From CAXXOK01 sp963675655 (GTDB taxonomy: Bacteria; Bacillota; Clostridia; Christensenellales; Aristaeellaceae): 64,000 nt of DNA. The stretch is taken from the NCBI GenBank assembly GCA_963675655.1, contig OY776489.1, forward strand, positions 3,162,001 through 3,226,000, written 5' to 3'. The notes under the pieces are model-generated. The model made no database searches. It was not told the origin of the DNA and was given only the letters and a program-made list of their open reading frames with translations. Each line of letters opens with the position of its first letter. Within the stretch, counting starts at the first letter, position 1. Position numbers and translations under genes: made by a program. This document shows, one piece after another, positions 1-8,158 of this stretch.

Positions 1-374
1 TTGTTATGCCGCGTCGCAATGATAATCTCATCCAAGCTGTTAATTTCCAGCAGACGTTTTGTATCCACTGTGAACAACCCGTCCCACATCGCTGTCAATT
101 CTAGTTTGCCTTCGCAGATTTCGCTTGCCTGCATTCCCTCATTTTGGCAAAGCGCCCCCAGGCGAAGCGCTGCGTCATTTTCATGCAGGCGGTCTTCGTC
201 CATTTCCCATACAAATATATGGTCTTTCCCCATACTGAGCAGTATGGGGATATCTTCCTGTGTAATCACGTGCCCTTTGCGAAATTGAGCGCCCTTCCAT
301 TCCCCGGGAATAATACGTGTCATGTCATGGCACAACACATGACCGACTGCGTGAATTGTTTTGATCTGCCGCAT
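1..374 (-). CDS. Molybdopterin-binding domain protein, N-terminal part (runs off the window)
   Basis: The first 124 codons are present; the 3' end lies before base 1. The protein begins MRQIKTIHAVGHVLCHDMTR and continues with a WKGAQFRKGHVITQEDIP stretch, which resembles the N-terminal domain of the MoeA/MogA-related molybdopterin-binding proteins found as stand-alone genes in Clostridia. These are thought to act in molybdenum cofactor handling, but the exact substrate of this subgroup is not known to me. The ATG at 374 follows GGGACGGAGAA closely, and a promoter lies just upstream. The MPT-binding domain that would confirm the family is outside the window. Family call is from recognised N-terminal wording only. 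Confidence 0.6.
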   Translation of the reverse strand, partial: MRQIKTIHAVGHVLCHDMTRIIPGEWKGAQFRKGHVITQEDIPILLSMGKDHIFVWEMDEDRLHENDAALRLGALCQNEGMQASEICEGKLELTAMWDGLFTVDTKRLLEINSLDEIIIATRHN

Positions 375-409
375 TTCTCCGTCCCTTTCCCGCGAATGCC
401 GCTTATATC

Positions 410-438
410 AGTATAGCATGATTCTGCCACAAGAACAA
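410..438 (-). promoter_or_regulatory. Sigma-A-like promoter for the molybdopterin-binding gene
   Basis: On the minus strand TTGTTC (433-438) is followed after 17 nt by TATACT (410-415), with TG one base before the -10, an extended -10 arrangement. It points at the ATG at 374. Confidence 0.55.
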
Positions 439-475
439 CGGCGGTACATGCTTTCAGTATGGATGAATCAGTATG

Positions 476-1477
476 TTAAACCGGTTTTCTAATACGGTTT
501 TGCAGCGTCTCCGTGCCTTTTACCACCAGTAGGTGATAACCGATGCCAACCGCCAGATTGCCTGCGCACAGTAAAAGCCAAACAAGAATACCTGCTATCG
601 CAAACTTCTTGGCGATCTCCACCATCCAGATATTCAGCAGGTAGATTTCAAATGAACAACGCCCCAAAAAACGGAGCGGCTTCAGCAGTGCCATCTTGCT
701 TTCCATTTTACGCATTACCCATGCTGCGCCGATACATAAACCAGGTATGATAAGCGCAAATGGATACCAGTACATTCCATAATCGTATAATAATTCTGGA
801 TATTTAAGTGTACAAAGCAGCAAAATAGCCAGCCCCGCCAAAAATGCCAAGCCGTAACCCAAGCGTATCCAGCCATGCTTTTCGCTGCTCTTCCACGGCA
901 TGGCAAACGCCATCCCCAGTATAAACACCGGCAGCCTCGACGTACCCATGAGCTGCTTTTGCGCAATGCAACCAAGCCCAATCGCTCCGGCAAGTAACAG
1001 CAATACCAGCAGCGTCGTTTTCGGTTTTTGTGCTTTGCTAAGCAATGCATAACACAGCGGTGCAATGAGGATAAAAAAGAATTGACCATTTGCAAACCAG
1101 TTAAACACATAGGGCGTTTGCAGCCAAAATCCCGTCATTGTCAGGTTTCCGGCAACGCCTCGAATCGCTTCCGTTGTGGTTAGGCCGTAGGTTGGGTACA
1201 TTATAACCATCCAAAGCAAAAGAACCGGCAAATATGCAGGTAAAATACGCCAGAGTCTTCGGGATGCGTATCCCGCCAAAGCATCACTTTTTTGCAGCGA
1301 GCGATAAAGCCCCATCCCCATTAAAAAAAAGAAGATGTCTACGCCGCCATAACCAAGCTGCCTAAGCAAGTCCCAATGCCCGGGCAGCACCAGTTGTGAA
1401 TGGAAAAAGACAACCCATAAAATGGCGATTCCCTTAAGTTCGTCACGGTAACGGCTAACCAACGCCTGACGTTCCAT
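476..1477 (-). CDS. Acyltransferase family 3 membrane protein
   Basis: 333 residues. The start of the protein (residues 10-30: YRDELKGIAILWVVFFHS) has the acyltransferase-3 hallmark: a short basic segment, a transmembrane helix and a histidine (FFHS) that serves as the putative catalytic residue. About ten hydrophobic segments follow, with a basic loop SRRLWRILPAYLPVLL near residue 85. Family members O-acylate sugars in cell-wall or surface polysaccharides at the membrane using an acyl donor. The acceptor cannot be told from sequence. The gene lies just beyond the ATP synthase operon and appears to have its own promoter at 1550-1578, with a terminator-like hairpin between promoter and start. 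Confidence 0.85.
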   Translation of the reverse strand: MERQALVSRYRDELKGIAILWVVFFHSQLVLPGHWDLLRQLGYGGVDIFFFLMGMGLYRSLQKSDALAGYASRRLWRILPAYLPVLLLWMVIMYPTYGLTTTEAIRGVAGNLTMTGFWLQTPYVFNWFANGQFFFILIAPLCYALLSKAQKPKTTLLVLLLLAGAIGLGCIAQKQLMGTSRLPVFILGMAFAMPWKSSEKHGWIRLGYGLAFLAGLAILLLCTLKYPELLYDYGMYWYPFALIIPGLCIGAAWVMRKMESKMALLKPLRFLGRCSFEIYLLNIWMVEIAKKFAIAGILVWLLLCAGNLAVGIGYHLLVVKGTETLQNRIRKPV

Positions 1478-1493
1478 ATTTACCTCCGTTTAG

Positions 1494-1519
1494 CCAAAAA
1501 GCCGCCGATCAATCGGCGG
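1494..1519 (-). terminator. Terminator-like hairpin between atpC and the acyltransferase gene
   Basis: Perfect 8-bp stem CCGCCGAT/ATCGGCGG (1502-1519) with a 2-nt loop. On the minus strand it is followed by a run of T (1500-1496). It is the natural terminator of the ATP synthase operon. It also lies downstream of the putative acyltransferase promoter, so read-through or attenuation into that gene is possible. Confidence 0.75.
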
Positions 1520-1549
1520 TTCATTGGCATGGCAGATTTGTATAAAATA

Positions 1550-1578
1550 ATTTTACTACAAGCGGGTTGTTTCGTCAA
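1550..1578 (-). promoter_or_regulatory. Putative promoter overlapping the atpC stop codon
   Basis: Minus-strand TTGACG (1573-1578) and TAAAAT (1550-1555) are separated by 17 nt. The -35 overlaps the atpC TGA. It would transcribe the acyltransferase gene after passing the hairpin at 1502-1519. Confidence 0.5.
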
Positions 1579-1991
1579 TTCACCTTTCGCGAACTGCTCA
1601 CACGCAAGCGCGTCATAGCACGCAGTAGCATCGCCTGATTCATCATATAACTCTGGCGATCCTGTTTTTGCAGCAGCGCCTCGCGCGCTTTGGCTTCGGA
1701 GCGTTCGGCGCGTACACGGTCGATATCCTCCGGCCATTCGGCTGTTTGCAGCATCATAACGGTTTCATCCTGTGTGACCGTCATAAATCCATCGGAAGCT
1801 GCCGCCCAACGCAACGTGCCGTCCGCTTCCCGTAGGGATAATTCGCCCTCAGTCAGGCTGATTACCGTAGGCGCATGCTCCGGCAATACGCACAACTCAC
1901 CGTCGATTGCCGTAACGGTCAGCATTTCCACCTGACCACGGTAAAACTCATGTTCAGGGGTAAGAATGCTCAGCAGGAACGTCTTTGCCAT
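1575..1991 (-). CDS. atpC: F1Fo ATP synthase subunit epsilon
   Basis: 138 residues, normal length. The N-terminal beta-sandwich (FLLSILTPEHEFYRGQVEML, then DGELCVLPEHAP) and a C-terminal helical hairpin (residues about 90-130, rich in R, A, E, Q) are both present. Epsilon is part of the central rotor stalk and can inhibit ATP hydrolysis. The ATG directly abuts the atpD stop (TAAATG), so the two are translationally coupled. It is the last gene of the operon and is followed by a hairpin terminator. Confidence 0.95.
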   Translation of the reverse strand: MAKTFLLSILTPEHEFYRGQVEMLTVTAIDGELCVLPEHAPTVISLTEGELSLREADGTLRWAAASDGFMTVTQDETVMMLQTAEWPEDIDRVRAERSEAKAREALLQKQDRQSYMMNQAMLLRAMTRLRVSSSRKVN

Positions 1992-3383
1992 TTATTTCGC
2001 CTCCAGTTCCTTGGCCTTTCTGCGCGCATCTTCCAAATCACCCACCATGTAGAAGGCATCCTCCGGCAGATCATCCGCTTCACCGTTGACAATCGCTTTA
2101 AACGAAGCAATCGTGTCTTCCAGCTTTACATAACGGCCGGGAATGCCGCTGAACACTTCCGCCACGAACATCGGCTGGCTCAGGAAGCGCTGCAGGCGGC
2201 GTGCGCGCAGCACGATTTTCTGGTCTTCTTCGCTTAACTCGTCCATACCCAGAATGGCGATAATATCCTGCAGCTCGCGATAGCGCTGCAAGGCTTCCTG
2301 TACCTGCATGGCAACATTATAATGCTCCTGGCCCACTACCAGCGGGTCCAGAATACGGCTGGAGCTATCCAACGGGTCTACCGCCGGATAGATGCCGATT
2401 TCCGTAATCGAGCGGCTCAGCACCGTTGTTGCATCCAAGTGCGAGAAAATCGCGCTTGGCGCAGGGTCCGTCAAGTCGTCCGCAGGTACGTAAACGGCCT
2501 GTACCGAGGTGATGGAACCGTCGTTGGTGGAAGCGATTCGCTCTTCCAGCTCGCCGATTTCAGTTGCCAACGTTGGCTGGTAACCGACCGCGCTTGGCAA
2601 ACGGCCCAGCAGTGCTGATACCTCGCTGCCGGCTTGTATATAGCGGAAAATATTATCAATAAACAAAAGCATATTCTGCTTTTTAACATCCCGGAAATAC
2701 TCCGCCAGCGTAAGCCCTGTCATCGCAACACGCATACGGGCTCCCGGCGGCTCATTCATTTGCCCGAACACCAGCGCTGTGTTTTTAATAACACCGGAGT
2801 TGGTCATTTCCGTCAGTAAATCATTGCCTTCACGACTGCGCTCACCTACACCAGTAAACACGCTGAATCCGCCATGCTCTGTGGCGATGTTGTGTATCAG
2901 TTCCAGTATCAATACGGTTTTACCTACGCCCGCACCGCCGAATAAACCGATTTTCCCACCGCGTGCATAAGGCGCAAGTAAATCAATTACCTTAATACCG
3001 GTTTCAAACACTTTTGCAACCGGCTGCTGTTGCATAAAGCCGGGCGCTTTACGGTGAATCGCCATATTTTGCTCGGTTTTTGGGGCTTCTTTGCCGTCGA
3101 TTGGCCTGCCAAGCACGTCAATAGCGCGACCCAGCATTTCCGGGCCGACCGGGATGCTGATGGGGCTACCGGTACTTTCCACCGATAAGCCGCGCGATAA
3201 GCCTTCCGTGGCTTCCAGCGCGATACAGCGTACCGTAGTGCCCATATGTTCGTGCACTTCCGCTGCCACTTTGCGCTCCCCGTCAATAACATACACAAGA
3301 GTATTGATGGGCGGTATGGCATTGGCGCGGAAACGCACGTCAATTACAGGCCCTACGATACGGATTAATGTTCCTTTGGTCAT
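1992..3383 (-). CDS. atpD: F1Fo ATP synthase subunit beta
   Basis: 463 residues from the ATG at 3383, which is preceded by GGAAGGAG at good spacing. An in-frame start further upstream at 3434 lacks a ribosome binding site and would add 17 non-homologous residues. The P-loop GGAGVGKT, the Walker B region LLFIDNIF, the GERSREGNDL segment and the DELSEED loop are all visible, so this is a catalytic beta subunit. It makes ATP at the alpha/beta interfaces of F1 on the cytoplasmic face of the membrane. It lies between atpG (96 nt gap) and atpC in the usual order. Confidence 0.97.
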   Translation of the reverse strand: MTKGTLIRIVGPVIDVRFRANAIPPINTLVYVIDGERKVAAEVHEHMGTTVRCIALEATEGLSRGLSVESTGSPISIPVGPEMLGRAIDVLGRPIDGKEAPKTEQNMAIHRKAPGFMQQQPVAKVFETGIKVIDLLAPYARGGKIGLFGGAGVGKTVLILELIHNIATEHGGFSVFTGVGERSREGNDLLTEMTNSGVIKNTALVFGQMNEPPGARMRVAMTGLTLAEYFRDVKKQNMLLFIDNIFRYIQAGSEVSALLGRLPSAVGYQPTLATEIGELEERIASTNDGSITSVQAVYVPADDLTDPAPSAIFSHLDATTVLSRSITEIGIYPAVDPLDSSSRILDPLVVGQEHYNVAMQVQEALQRYRELQDIIAILGMDELSEEDQKIVLRARRLQRFLSQPMFVAEVFSGIPGRYVKLEDTIASFKAIVNGEADDLPEDAFYMVGDLEDARRKAKELEAK

Positions 3384-3479
3384 AGTGCTTCTCCTTCCCG
3401 AAATGGGATGCGTGGCTCCCGCTGGAGGTACCACGGCTGGATCTTCGGCTTCAGTTGCATAAATGTTGTCATGAAACCG

Positions 3480-4355
3480 CTAGAGAGTAAAGCTGTCGGG
3501 GTTGCCGCCGATAATTTCGGTAATTTCCTGGGTTATGGCGGCCTGCCGGGCATGGTTCAGCTTTAGATGAAGCTTTTTCAGCATCTCATCCGCATTACGC
3601 GTTGCTGATTCCATGGCCGTCATCCTTGCGCGGTTTTCACTGGCAAAGCTTTGTACCAAGCAGCTATATAGCACGCCGACAACATAATGCTGCGCCATAC
3701 TGTCCAAAGCGCCACGCGCATCCGGCCAGAACTGCAAACCTGCAATTGGCGTATGCATCGGCTCTACATGTTTAACCGTATGCTTGGTAATCGGCAGCAC
3801 GCTCAGGCGCGTTGGCTTCATAATGCCGCCCTTTAGCATTTGCGTGTAGATGATGAAAACCTCATCAAACTCATCCCGTTTATAACGCTGGCACAAATCT
3901 GCTGCCAATATGCGCGCATGCTCCAGCGTAGGGTTTTGTACGGCGGTTAAATAACTATCATTGACCACAACGCCCTTGCGGCGGAAAAAATCCGTCGCCA
4001 TATGGCCGAACGTGATCAAGTGCGTGTTCAAATGGCGTGTATCCAGCACTTCGCTGTATGCCAATTTAAGCACATCATGGTTATACCCGCCGCACATACC
4101 CTTATCTCCGGCGATGACCATGTAGCAGGCGCGCCGTCCGTTTGCCCGGTAAAAATCGCTGTGAAAATCATCGGGAGCGTTATCCAAAATAAAACGCATA
4201 TTGGAACGGACAAGGCTGAAATACTGCAATGTCTGGTCGTGCGCCTGCAAAGCCTTTTTCATCTTTGCAGAAGAAATCAAGTGCATGGCACGCGTAATCT
4301 TCGCCGTTTCGGTAATGGCTTTGATGTGGTGGCGAATCTCCGCAATGGAACTCAT
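3480..4355 (-). CDS. atpG: F1Fo ATP synthase subunit gamma
   Basis: 291 residues. The N-terminal helix IRHHIKAITETAKITRAMHL and the C-terminal helix SENRARMTAMESATRNADEM are the two antiparallel coiled-coil helices that form the rotor shaft inside the alpha/beta hexamer. The central Rossmann-like part contains the DKGMCGGYN motif typical of gamma. The ATG overlaps the atpA stop by 4 nt (ATGA), which suggests translational coupling. Confidence 0.96.
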   Translation of the reverse strand: MSSIAEIRHHIKAITETAKITRAMHLISSAKMKKALQAHDQTLQYFSLVRSNMRFILDNAPDDFHSDFYRANGRRACYMVIAGDKGMCGGYNHDVLKLAYSEVLDTRHLNTHLITFGHMATDFFRRKGVVVNDSYLTAVQNPTLEHARILAADLCQRYKRDEFDEVFIIYTQMLKGGIMKPTRLSVLPITKHTVKHVEPMHTPIAGLQFWPDARGALDSMAQHYVVGVLYSCLVQSFASENRARMTAMESATRNADEMLKKLHLKLNHARQAAITQEITEIIGGNPDSFTL

Positions 4356-5944
4356 TGTTTCTCACCCGCCGCAGATTTCGGGTCGATCGGGCAATGCGGC
4401 ATGGGCGTTTCCAAATCCATATCGCCCGGGCCCTTTCCCTCTCCAGCCAACCAGTTCTCAATCGCCATACGCAATGCTGTTTCATTGGCGTGGCTTAATT
4501 CACCGGAGATATTCAGCGCCCTGTAAACCTTATGATAGTTCGTTTGGAAGTAATCCGGGAACTGCTCTTTAAAGAGTGCAAGGCTCTTCAGGCTCATGTC
4601 CTTGGGCAGCATTTCCTTTGTGGCCGCATACAGGAAAGCCACCTGCACCGCAATCGGCAGTGGGCTATTATTGCGCTGTTTGCACAGCTCGGTAAGCTGC
4701 TCTCCGTATTTCAGCTTATCCTGCGTAGCGGTGTCCATATCGCTGGCGAACTGCGCAAACACCTGCAATTCACGGTATTGCGCCAATTCCAGACGGAGCT
4801 TCCCGGCAACCTTACGGATGCTCTTGCACTGCGCAGCGCCACCCACACGGCTAACAGACAAACCACCGTTTACCGCGGGCCGGATGCCTTCGCGGAACAT
4901 TTCGGTATCCAAAAAGATTTGTCCATCTGTGATGGAAATAACATTGGTCGGAATGTATGCCGAAATATCGCCCGCCTGTGTTTCGATAATCGGTAAAGCG
5001 GTCATGCTGCCGCCGCCCATATCGTCGCTCAAACATGCAGCGCGCTCTAAAAGACGGCTGTGCAGGTAGAACACATCGCCCGGATAGGCTTCACGTCCCG
5101 GCGGCCTGTGCAAAAGCAGCGACATGGCACGGTACGCGACGGCATGCTTGGTAAGATCATCATACACAATCAGCACATCACGGCCATTATTCATGTACCA
5201 TTCCGCCATCGCGCAGCCTGCATACGGGGCAATATATTGCATGGTAGCGCTATCCGCTGCCGTTGCGCTAACAACGGTGGTGTACTCCATGGCTCCCGCC
5301 TCACGCAGGTGTGTAATCATCTGCGCGATGCTGGACGCCTTTTGACCGATCGCTACATAAATGCAGATGACGTTCGTCCCTTTTTGATTGAGGATCGTAT
5401 CGATCGCGATACTGGTTTTTCCCGTCTGTCGATCGCCGATAATCAGCTCACGCTGACCGCGCCCGATCGGTACCATTGCATCAATTGATAAAAGGCCCGT
5501 CTGCATCGGCACGCTCACCGGTTTACGATGCAGAATCGGCGGTGCCGGAGCTTCCAGCGGCCGGTACTCGGCGGCATCCAACGTATCGTTGGTATCCAGC
5601 GGCATGCCCAGCGGGTCCACCACATGCCCGAGCATGCTGTCGCCGCAAGGGATAGACAAAACACGCCCTGTTCCGTAGGCCGCCATGCCAACGGCGATAG
5701 AATCGTCGTCGCCCAGCGCTACGGCCAGCACCATTTTTTCTTCCAAATTCATGGCAATAGCATAGCTGCCGCTTTCAATCTCTATCATCTCGCCGAACTT
5801 ACATTCATTCAGTCCGTCGATATGCACAATGCCATCGCCGACAAACAGCACCTTACCGGTGCTGCGCACATCTACCGTGCGCTCATAGTCGCCCAGCCTT
5901 TCTTTCAGGTTCTGGCCGACGGATTTCCACGTCGTTTGGGTCAT
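4352..5944 (-). CDS. atpA: F1Fo ATP synthase subunit alpha
   Basis: 530 residues, slightly longer than the usual 500-515. The P-loop GDRQTGKT, the GRGQRELIIGD segment before it and the SRVGGAAQ motif are typical of alpha, the non-catalytic nucleotide-binding subunit. The C-terminal extension after the usual end (residues about 505-530, ending KSAAGEKQ) is hydrophilic. The ATG overlaps the atpH stop by 4 nt. Its N-terminal segment (KERLGDYERTVD) normally docks on the N-terminal domain of delta, which is missing from the delta gene here. Confidence 0.97.
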   Translation of the reverse strand: MTQTTWKSVGQNLKERLGDYERTVDVRSTGKVLFVGDGIVHIDGLNECKFGEMIEIESGSYAIAMNLEEKMVLAVALGDDDSIAVGMAAYGTGRVLSIPCGDSMLGHVVDPLGMPLDTNDTLDAAEYRPLEAPAPPILHRKPVSVPMQTGLLSIDAMVPIGRGQRELIIGDRQTGKTSIAIDTILNQKGTNVICIYVAIGQKASSIAQMITHLREAGAMEYTTVVSATAADSATMQYIAPYAGCAMAEWYMNNGRDVLIVYDDLTKHAVAYRAMSLLLHRPPGREAYPGDVFYLHSRLLERAACLSDDMGGGSMTALPIIETQAGDISAYIPTNVISITDGQIFLDTEMFREGIRPAVNGGLSVSRVGGAAQCKSIRKVAGKLRLELAQYRELQVFAQFASDMDTATQDKLKYGEQLTELCKQRNNSPLPIAVQVAFLYAATKEMLPKDMSLKSLALFKEQFPDYFQTNYHKVYRALNISGELSHANETALRMAIENWLAGEGKGPGDMDLETPMPHCPIDPKSAAGEKQ

Positions 5945-6237
5945 AGTTCCTCCTCATCATGCCGCGTGAGCATCTTCCGGACATCTGCAAGCTGACCGCG
6001 CAAAGAACCGTCATAGGAGCATCCGTCAATCTCCACACGTACTCCCGCAATCAGGTTTTTATCGATTCGGGTGCTCAGCTTCACATGGCAGCCCAGCAAC
6101 GATTCAAAACGCTGCACGATGCGCTTGCGCGCCGCCACGGATAGCGGCATGCCCGTTATAAGCCTTCCACGCAGTAAAGGGATCTCGGTTTGCTCATCGT
6201 CTTCTTTTTTCGGGATATTGACAGTTTCTTCACTCAC
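5941..6237 (-). CDS. atpH: F1Fo ATP synthase subunit delta, short form (C-terminal domain only)
   Basis: Only 98 residues; the delta/OSCP subunit is normally about 175-185. What remains aligns with the C-terminal domain: PLSVAARKRIVQRFESLLG, then IDKNLIAGVRVEIDG and SYDGSLRGQLADVRKML. The N-terminal helical bundle, which usually binds alpha on top of F1, is absent. The first 25 residues are acidic and unrelated. The start is GTG at 6237 with AAGGTG about 9 nt upstream, and the atpF stop ends 3 nt before it. There is therefore no room for the missing half, and both flanking genes are intact. The gene sits in the correct operon position and overlaps atpA. Either the stator works differently or an N-terminal domain is encoded elsewhere. 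Confidence 0.85.
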   Translation of the reverse strand: MSEETVNIPKKEDDEQTEIPLLRGRLITGMPLSVAARKRIVQRFESLLGCHVKLSTRIDKNLIAGVRVEIDGCSYDGSLRGQLADVRKMLTRHDEEEL

Positions 6238-6240
6238 GGC

Positions 6241-6723
6241 TTACTTCACCTTCTCCAGAAACTCGTCCACCAGCTTGGTGTGATCCGCCTGCTGTATTTC
6301 GCGCCGAAGGATTTTCTCCGCCAGTTGCACACTCAAGTTGGCAACTTCGTTGCGCATTTCGTTACGGGCATTCTTACGCATAAATTCAGCCTCGATTCGT
6401 GCCTGCTTCATGGTAAGCTCCGCTTCGCCATGCGCCTCTTCCAGTATGCGCTGCGCTTGTTCGTGCGCCTGCGAAACACTGCCTGCGATCACTTCGGCGG
6501 CATGCTTACGGGCGGCGTCCACTTCTTCCTGCGCCTGTTGCTGCTCGTTTCTGAGCTTTTCCTGCGCATCCGAAACGTCCTGCAGATCCTTTGCAACGCC
6601 GTCCGTACGTTTGTTCATAAAACGGCGCACCGGTTTATACAGCAGGAAGTACAGCGCTACGATCAGTATCACGGCATTGACGACATGCAGCAGGATGGAC
6701 AGTGGGTTAAACATACCCTCCAA
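6241..6723 (-). CDS. atpF: F1Fo ATP synthase subunit b
   Basis: 160 residues. One N-terminal transmembrane helix (residues about 9-28, LLHVVNAVILIVALYFLLYK) is followed by a long charged coiled coil rich in E, Q, A, K and R, and ends LVDEFLEKVK. This is the peripheral-stalk b subunit linking the membrane a subunit to delta and alpha. The start is a TTG at 6723 with AAGGAGGG 7 nt upstream; the ATG three codons later has its own GGAGGG too close. Length is normal, so it does not carry the missing delta N-terminal domain. Confidence 0.95.
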   Translation of the reverse strand: MEGMFNPLSILLHVVNAVILIVALYFLLYKPVRRFMNKRTDGVAKDLQDVSDAQEKLRNEQQQAQEEVDAARKHAAEVIAGSVSQAHEQAQRILEEAHGEAELTMKQARIEAEFMRKNARNEMRNEVANLSVQLAEKILRREIQQADHTKLVDEFLEKVK

Positions 6724-6758
6724 GTCTCATCCCTCCTTTTTCGTTATGGAAACAGTCG

Positions 6759-6998
6759 TCACACCTTCGCGCCAAGAATGAACAGAATCAGGATGGCAAC
6801 CAGCAACGCGTACACAGCGCAGGTCTCCATCATAATCAAACCAAACATCAGCGAAGAGTTGATTTTACCGGAGGCTTCCGGCTGGCGCGCGATGGCTTCC
6901 ACCGCTTTGCCGGTTGCAGTACCCATGCCGATTGCAGCGCCCGCACCGCAGAGAGCGGCAATACCAGCACCGATTGCGATTAAACCTAATGATGTCAT
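6759..6998 (-). CDS. atpE: F1Fo ATP synthase subunit c
   Basis: 79 residues, a two-helix hairpin: GLIAIGAGIAALCGAGAAIG, the polar loop ARQPEA, then LMFGLIMMETCAVYALLVAI. The ion-carrying carboxylate is the Glu of METCAVY in helix 2. In Na+-type c rings (for example Ilyobacter) a Gln in helix 1 also binds the ion; the aligned position here is Met (IGMGTATGK), so protons are the more likely coupling ion. This is an inference from one position. The start at 6998 is chosen because AAGGAGGAATTCTTT precedes it. The in-frame ATG ten codons upstream has no comparable site. Confidence 0.95.
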   Translation of the reverse strand: MTSLGLIAIGAGIAALCGAGAAIGMGTATGKAVEAIARQPEASGKINSSLMFGLIMMETCAVYALLVAILILFILGAKV

Positions 6999-7064
6999 AA
7001 AGAATTCCTCCTTGAAATGTGATGGCAATGAACTATCGTTAATGCGCGCCTGCGCAGATAACGC

Positions 7065-7733
7065 TTATTCAACGGCTTCGCTGGTATAGATAATAGCCAG
7101 CATGCCGATGACGAAGGTTTGTATGGCCGCCTCAAATACGTTAAAGTACGAGGCCACAGCCGCCGGTACAATGATAGGCACAACCATGTAAATAAGATCC
7201 ATGATAATGCTTCCGACTAGAATATTGGCAAAAAGTCGGATCGCCATGGAGCAGGGGGCGATCAGATCGGTTAACACCCGGATTGGGAATACAACCGCCG
7301 AGGGCTGTGCCAGCCCATGCAAGCGCCCGCGTAAACCACCGCGATACTTAAAGCCTGCGATGTTAAACGTAAAAAAAGTACATAAGCCAACAGCAAAGGT
7401 ACAGTTAATATCCTCTGTCGAAGGCGGTAGCCCAAACATTTCGATAATACTGTTGAAAAACACGTATACCATCAGCGCCATAGCTACCGGCCCGACAAGG
7501 TTCGCGGCGCTCCCCACCTTGCCTTCTGCCCATTTATGCATACTGGAAACTAAAATTTCCAATACGTTTTGCGTGCCTTTCGGCACCGGCTTCATTTTGC
7601 GAACGACTGTAACGTATAGCGCAATCAGCCCGCCCAGTAATAAAGCCATAACACACCAAGAGACCACCACCGATAGCCCCACATTCAACCCAAATATGTA
7701 AAACGCTGTGGGAAACAGGCTTATCTCCAGCAT
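7065..7733 (-). CDS. atpB: F1Fo ATP synthase subunit a
   Basis: 222 residues from the ATG at 7733, with AAGGAGG 9 nt upstream. About five to six transmembrane helices are visible. The essential arginine facing the c ring is in SMAIRLFANILVG, matching the LRLFGN motif of the family, and the C-terminal FEAAIQTFVIGMLAIIYTSE is the conserved last helix. It forms the ion half-channels with c. It lies between a small membrane protein gene and atpE. Confidence 0.95.
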   Translation of the reverse strand: MLEISLFPTAFYIFGLNVGLSVVVSWCVMALLLGGLIALYVTVVRKMKPVPKGTQNVLEILVSSMHKWAEGKVGSAANLVGPVAMALMVYVFFNSIIEMFGLPPSTEDINCTFAVGLCTFFTFNIAGFKYRGGLRGRLHGLAQPSAVVFPIRVLTDLIAPCSMAIRLFANILVGSIIMDLIYMVVPIIVPAAVASYFNVFEAAIQTFVIGMLAIIYTSEAVE

Positions 7734-7747
7734 GTAACGCGCCTCCT

Positions 7748-8011
7748 TCAGGCTTTTCGATACAGCAACGCTGTGATGATGATCATCGTTGCTGAGGCCA
7801 CAACGGCAAAAACCAGCAGTAAAGGGATGGAAATCAATGCCGTGATCAGCAAAGCCACCGTCCATAGAACCAGTTTTAACACAAACAGCCCTTTTTTCGG
7901 TTTATCACCAAGTGCCGCCCGTTTCATCAACAGGCTTTGCAGCACACCGAAACCAATCGCAGCCGGTACGATCAACAAATATGCCCACCAGGCAACGCTT
8001 GCAAAATCCAT
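7748..8011 (-). CDS. Small membrane protein at the head of the ATP synthase operon (atpI position)
   Basis: 87 residues with about three hydrophobic segments (residues 8-28, 43-60, 62-83) and a basic loop MKRAALGDKPKKGL. I do not recognise it as a clear AtpI or AtpZ homologue. Its place as the first gene, 14 nt before atpB, is where Bacillota usually encode AtpI, which helps c-ring assembly, so a related role is a reasonable guess from position only. It has an extended -10 promoter about 40 nt upstream. Confidence 0.6.
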   Translation of the reverse strand: MDFASVAWWAYLLIVPAAIGFGVLQSLLMKRAALGDKPKKGLFVLKLVLWTVALLITALISIPLLLVFAVVASATMIIITALLYRKA

Positions 8012-8050
8012 ATTGCCGCCTCCAGCCTATGTATCTATCTTGATATTGCA

Positions 8051-8060
8051 ATTATAGCAC
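8051..8060 (-). promoter_or_regulatory. Extended -10 promoter of the ATP synthase operon
   Basis: The minus strand reads TGTGCTATAAT; TATAAT is at 8051-8056 with TG one base upstream. The -35 is weak (TTTCTG at 17 nt). It lies 40 nt before the first gene of the operon. Confidence 0.6.
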
Positions 8061-8158
8061 ATCAATCCAAATACAGAAAGAACATGCAGTCTGGTTGCTA
8101 CCAGGGATGGGATCATTCCGGTTACGCTTTTCTTCGGCTAATTTATATACGGCTGCTT

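Noticed and set aside
6190..7089. 299-codon plus-strand open frame opposite atpF and atpE
   Set aside because: It is antisense to three well-supported ATP synthase genes and its translation looks like a mirror of their codon pattern.
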